Source: Escallonia rubra (lineage: Eukaryota; Streptophyta; Magnoliopsida; Escalloniales; Escalloniaceae). Taken from it: a stretch of DNA of 64,000 bases. The DNA is taken from assembly GCA_033065855.1 (NCBI GenBank), contig JAVXUO010001660.1:124001-188000 (forward strand), given 5' to 3'. Shown in pieces: positions 60,816-64,000 of this stretch. The position numbers were made by a program, and so were the translations under genes. The notes under the pieces were generated by a model. It had not been told where the DNA came from, made no database searches, and worked only from the letters and a program-made list of their open reading frames with translations. The stretch's first letter is position 1, and each line of letters begins with the position of its first letter.

Positions 60816-63800
60816 GCTGATGAGAATGATTCCTGCTTCACTGCTACCAACGGCTGAAGAATCGTCCACATAAAGATTCCAAGGATCTTGAACTTCAAAA
60901 ATCGCCAACTGAGGGGGGTCTTCAGGTAAGGTACATTCAACGATAAAATCTGCTAAGGCTTGAGCCTTGATCGCAGCGCGAGGTTTGTAATGGATATCAA
61001 ACTCCCCCAACTCTACGAACTAATTTACTAGTCTTCCTAATGCCTCGGTAGAACTTTTCTAAGTGGTTGGTTCGTCAAAACTACAGTGATATAAGACTGA
61101 AAATACGGTCGTAGACGCCTAGTCGATGCGATAAGGGCTACTGCTATCTTGTCAATCTTCAAGTATCTCGTCTATATATCTTGTAAGACTTTTCTTACAT
61201 AATAGATCGGCTTTTGAACTGTATCCTCCTCTCTGACCAGAATAGCGTTGACTGCAACTTCGGTGACCGAGAGGTACATAAACAAGTCTTTTTCCGGCAG
61301 TAGTTTTGAGAGTGAAGGACGAGAGCTCAAGTATGCCTTGAGTTCTTCGAATGATTTCTGACAATCGTCTGTAAGCAAAGTCTTTTGCTTTCCTGATGGC
61401 TTTGAAGAATGGTAGACAATATTCAGCTAATCGAGCCATGAATCTTCCAAAAGCTGTAACCCTTCATGTCAACTCTTGCACTTGTTTAATTATTTTTGGG
61501 GACGTCATGGCCTGAATGGCCTTGATCTTCTCTGGGTTTGCCTCAATTCCTTGTTGAGAGACCATGAAGCCCAAAAACTTCCCCAAAGCGACTTGAAAGC
61601 GCACTTGAGTGGGTTTAGCTTCATCTTATACTTCCAGAGTATGTTGAAAGTTTCCTTCAAGTCCTTGACATGAAATTCAGACTTGATACTCTTGACGAGC
61701 ATATCGTCTCTTCCCGATCAAGTCTTGAAAGATCATGTTCACCAAGCATTGATAAGTTGCCCCAGCGTTCTTGAGTCCGAAGGGCATTATCTTGTAACAG
61801 TATAGCCCTCTCCCCGTGATGAACAATGTTTTGGAGACATCATCCTCGTCAATCACAATCTGGTTATAACCAGAATATGCATCCATAAAACCGAGCAGTT
61901 CGTGGCCGAAATAGCATTGATAAGAAGATCGATCCTTGGGAGTGGGTAGCTATCCTTCCGGCACGCCTTGTTGAGATCTGTGTAATCAATACATATTCAC
62001 CATATGCCGTCTGGTTTAGGAACCATGACAACATTGGCGTCCAATCGGGGTAATAGATATCTTCAATGAAGTTGGCGGTTAAGAGTTTATCCACATCTTC
62101 TTCAATCTTCTCATGCCTTTCTGGCGCAAAGGTTCACTTCTTCTGCTTGATAGGTTTCTTGGATGGATCGACATTCAACCTGTGGGTGATGACTTACGGA
62201 TCAATCCCAGGCATGTCTGTGGCTGTCCAAGCAAAGATATCCGCATAATTTCTTAATAAGTTCACTAGCTCAAGCTTAGTGTCTTCTTTAAGATTCGAAC
62301 TTATCCGAACTATACTTATCTTTCTCTCTAGGATATACTTCAATACTTATAAGATCTTCGACTGGTTCGCCCCTTTGCATCTTTGTATCTTCCTGGAGGT
62401 CTTCAATGATAAGTGCTTCTTTTTTCTTCGATCGACATGAAGTCATGTAGCACCGACGAGCTGCAGTCTGGTCTCCTTTCACTTCACCAATCTCGTGTTC
62501 CGTTGGGAACTTCATCTTGAGGCGGTAAGTCGATACCACAGCTTGTAACCGATTAAGTGTTGGTCGTCTAAGTATGGCATTGTATGCAAAGGGCACCTTC
62601 ACCACCACAAAATCAAGCATCAAGTTTACTTGTGTAAGGGGTGTTCCAATCGCAATTGGGAGGGCGATAACACCTTCGACTGCAACTGGATGATTGGAGA
62701 ATCCATACAACGGTGTATCCATCTTTCGAAGACGGTCCGTCAGAATGTTCCTCCTTTTGAATGCATCATAGAACAAGACTTCAGCAGAACTCCCATTATC
62801 GATCAGGACACGTTTAACATCAAAATTTCTGGCTTCGATGGTGATGACTAATGGGTCGTCATGAGGATTATTCACTTCATTTAGGTCATCGTCAAAAAAA
62901 GAGATGTGGGTAAGGGCATTATCTTCTGTTTTTTACTTAGGGGTTGGCTCGTTGTGCTTACTTCCCTGGCATATGCTTTCAGAGTTTATCCTGACAAGCC
63001 TCCCATGGGTAATCTCCCAAAGATAGCGTTGATTATACTCGTATTCTCTTCCCGTTCTTCTCTCTCTTCTATAGCCGGGGTGTCAGTTTTCATCCTTCCT
63101 TGTGTGCCACAAACTTTCTCAACTAGCCACGCTTGATAAGGACTTCGATCGCTTATTTGAGTGACCCACAATCGTCAGTTGTATGGCCATAATCATTGCG
63201 AAAGTGGCACCACAAGTCTCTATTCCTTTTGTTCACCCGAGATCTCATCTTTTTGGCCACTTGAGAGCTTTATTGTCTTTAATCTCGTGAAGTATCTGTG
63301 ACGGTCTGGCATTGAGGGGCGTCAGATTCTCCAGGGCAAACGGGTCTTTGGGACACCGTTCGTCACGTTTGGAGGGTTTTGTTGTCTTTCCTCCTTAGGG
63401 AGTCAACTCCAGAGACCATTTTTTTGTTCTTCTTTGGCTTTTCCCCGTCGTCCTCTATGTGTTTCCAGGTATTCTTCAGCTTGTATGTACTTGTTAGCCT
63501 TCTTGAGAACAACTTTCATATTCCCTGGAGGACTCTTGTCGATGGAGAATGCAAACTTGGAGGTTGGTCGGAGTCTTCAGAGGAATGCAGTATATTTTAC
63601 GGATTCATCCAGATTATTAACTTCCAAGGTTGCCACATTGAATCGTCCGAGATAGCAGGCCAATGACTCATTTTTCTCTTGCACTATGTTAAGAAGGCTC
63701 GCAGAGTTCTTCCTTCATGAGCGACTGCTTACAAAGTTCTTTTGAAAAAGATCCGATAATTGGGCAAAAGAGTGTATGGATCTTGGTTATAAAGACTTGA

Positions 63801-64000
63801 ACCATGCATGTGCAGCTTTTCGTAAGGTGGTAGGAAAGGCTCTATACATGGCAGCGTCTGATACTTGAAAGAGCAACATGCATGTTTGTTTCGAACTGAT
63901 AAACATGTTCTCCTGGATCTCTAGTTTCGCCATAGAGGTCGTATTGAGGCATTCAAAAATTAGGAGGTAATTTTGCTTTTTCGATGACCTCTGATAATGG
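60816..64000 (-). mobile_element. Gypsy-3, heavily broken Ty3/gypsy element, cut by the window edge
   Basis: An old copy read on the minus strand, broken at roughly ten or more places. From right to left: Gag (about 64000-63450, with ESLA.YLGRFNVATLEVNNLD), protease (about 62875-62300, VLIDNGSSAEVLFYDAF), reverse transcriptase (about 62100-61500, MDAYSGYNQI and MPFGLKNAGATYQ), RNase H (about 61440-61150) and a second RNase H-like domain (about 61010-60830, ALADFIVECT and WNLYVDDSS). Reverse transcriptase before integrase and a second RNase H suggest the Tat-like lineage. No LTR of its own is in the window. Confidence 0.9.

Noticed and set aside
1-64000. tRNA, rRNA or other structured RNA genes
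   Set aside because: I saw no cloverleaf with conserved A and B boxes and no rRNA-like segments; tRNA-like words are retroelement primer sites.

Overview
The window is nuclear DNA of a flowering plant, most likely a eudicot; I cannot name the species. The evidence is plant-type Ty1/copia and Ty3/gypsy retrotransposons, CACTA and hAT transposons, 5'-truncated plant LINEs with poly(A) tails, a nuclear copy of plastid petD, and members of the plant-only DUF247 family. It is a gene-poor, transposon-rich region. The only intact host gene I can support is a DUF247 membrane-anchored protein gene at 52722-54284 (+).

Layout. 1-3688: a broken Copia element (Copia-1, minus) running off the left edge. 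3689-9741: AT-rich DNA with no gene I can support. 9742-12040: a Gypsy LTR with primer site and a gag remnant. 12130-19450: LTR scraps and copies of a local low-copy repeat (R block), ending in a petD plastid insert at 19440-19965. 20000-24430: small direct, inverted and tandem repeats. 24508-25822: an unrecognised, apparently broken gene encoding about fourteen 15-residue repeats. 25780-32105 and 40340-45692 plus 52391-52540: the two arms of a diverged inverted duplication. 32107-32470: a captured 5' end of a gene that looks like Lhcb4 (CP29). 33840-38050: a DUF247 pseudogene (minus) split by CACTA-1. 45693-52390: a whole-looking Copia element (Copia-2, minus). 52590-55240: the intact DUF247 gene and a 3' DUF247 fragment. 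55763-57194: CACTA-2. 57340-60536: an AT-rich repeat array and Gypsy LTR fragments. 60537-64000: a minisatellite and a heavily broken Gypsy element (minus) running off the right edge.

The main result is structural. The two arms act as each other's reference, so hAT, LINE and Copia-2 insertions can each be read against an uninterrupted homologue in the other arm. Both CACTA elements carry what looks like the last exon of a PIP1 aquaporin with its intron acceptor, so they are gene-capturing CACTA elements. The DUF247 copies (one whole, one broken, two fragments) share 5' and 3' flanks and look like a local birth-and-death cluster.
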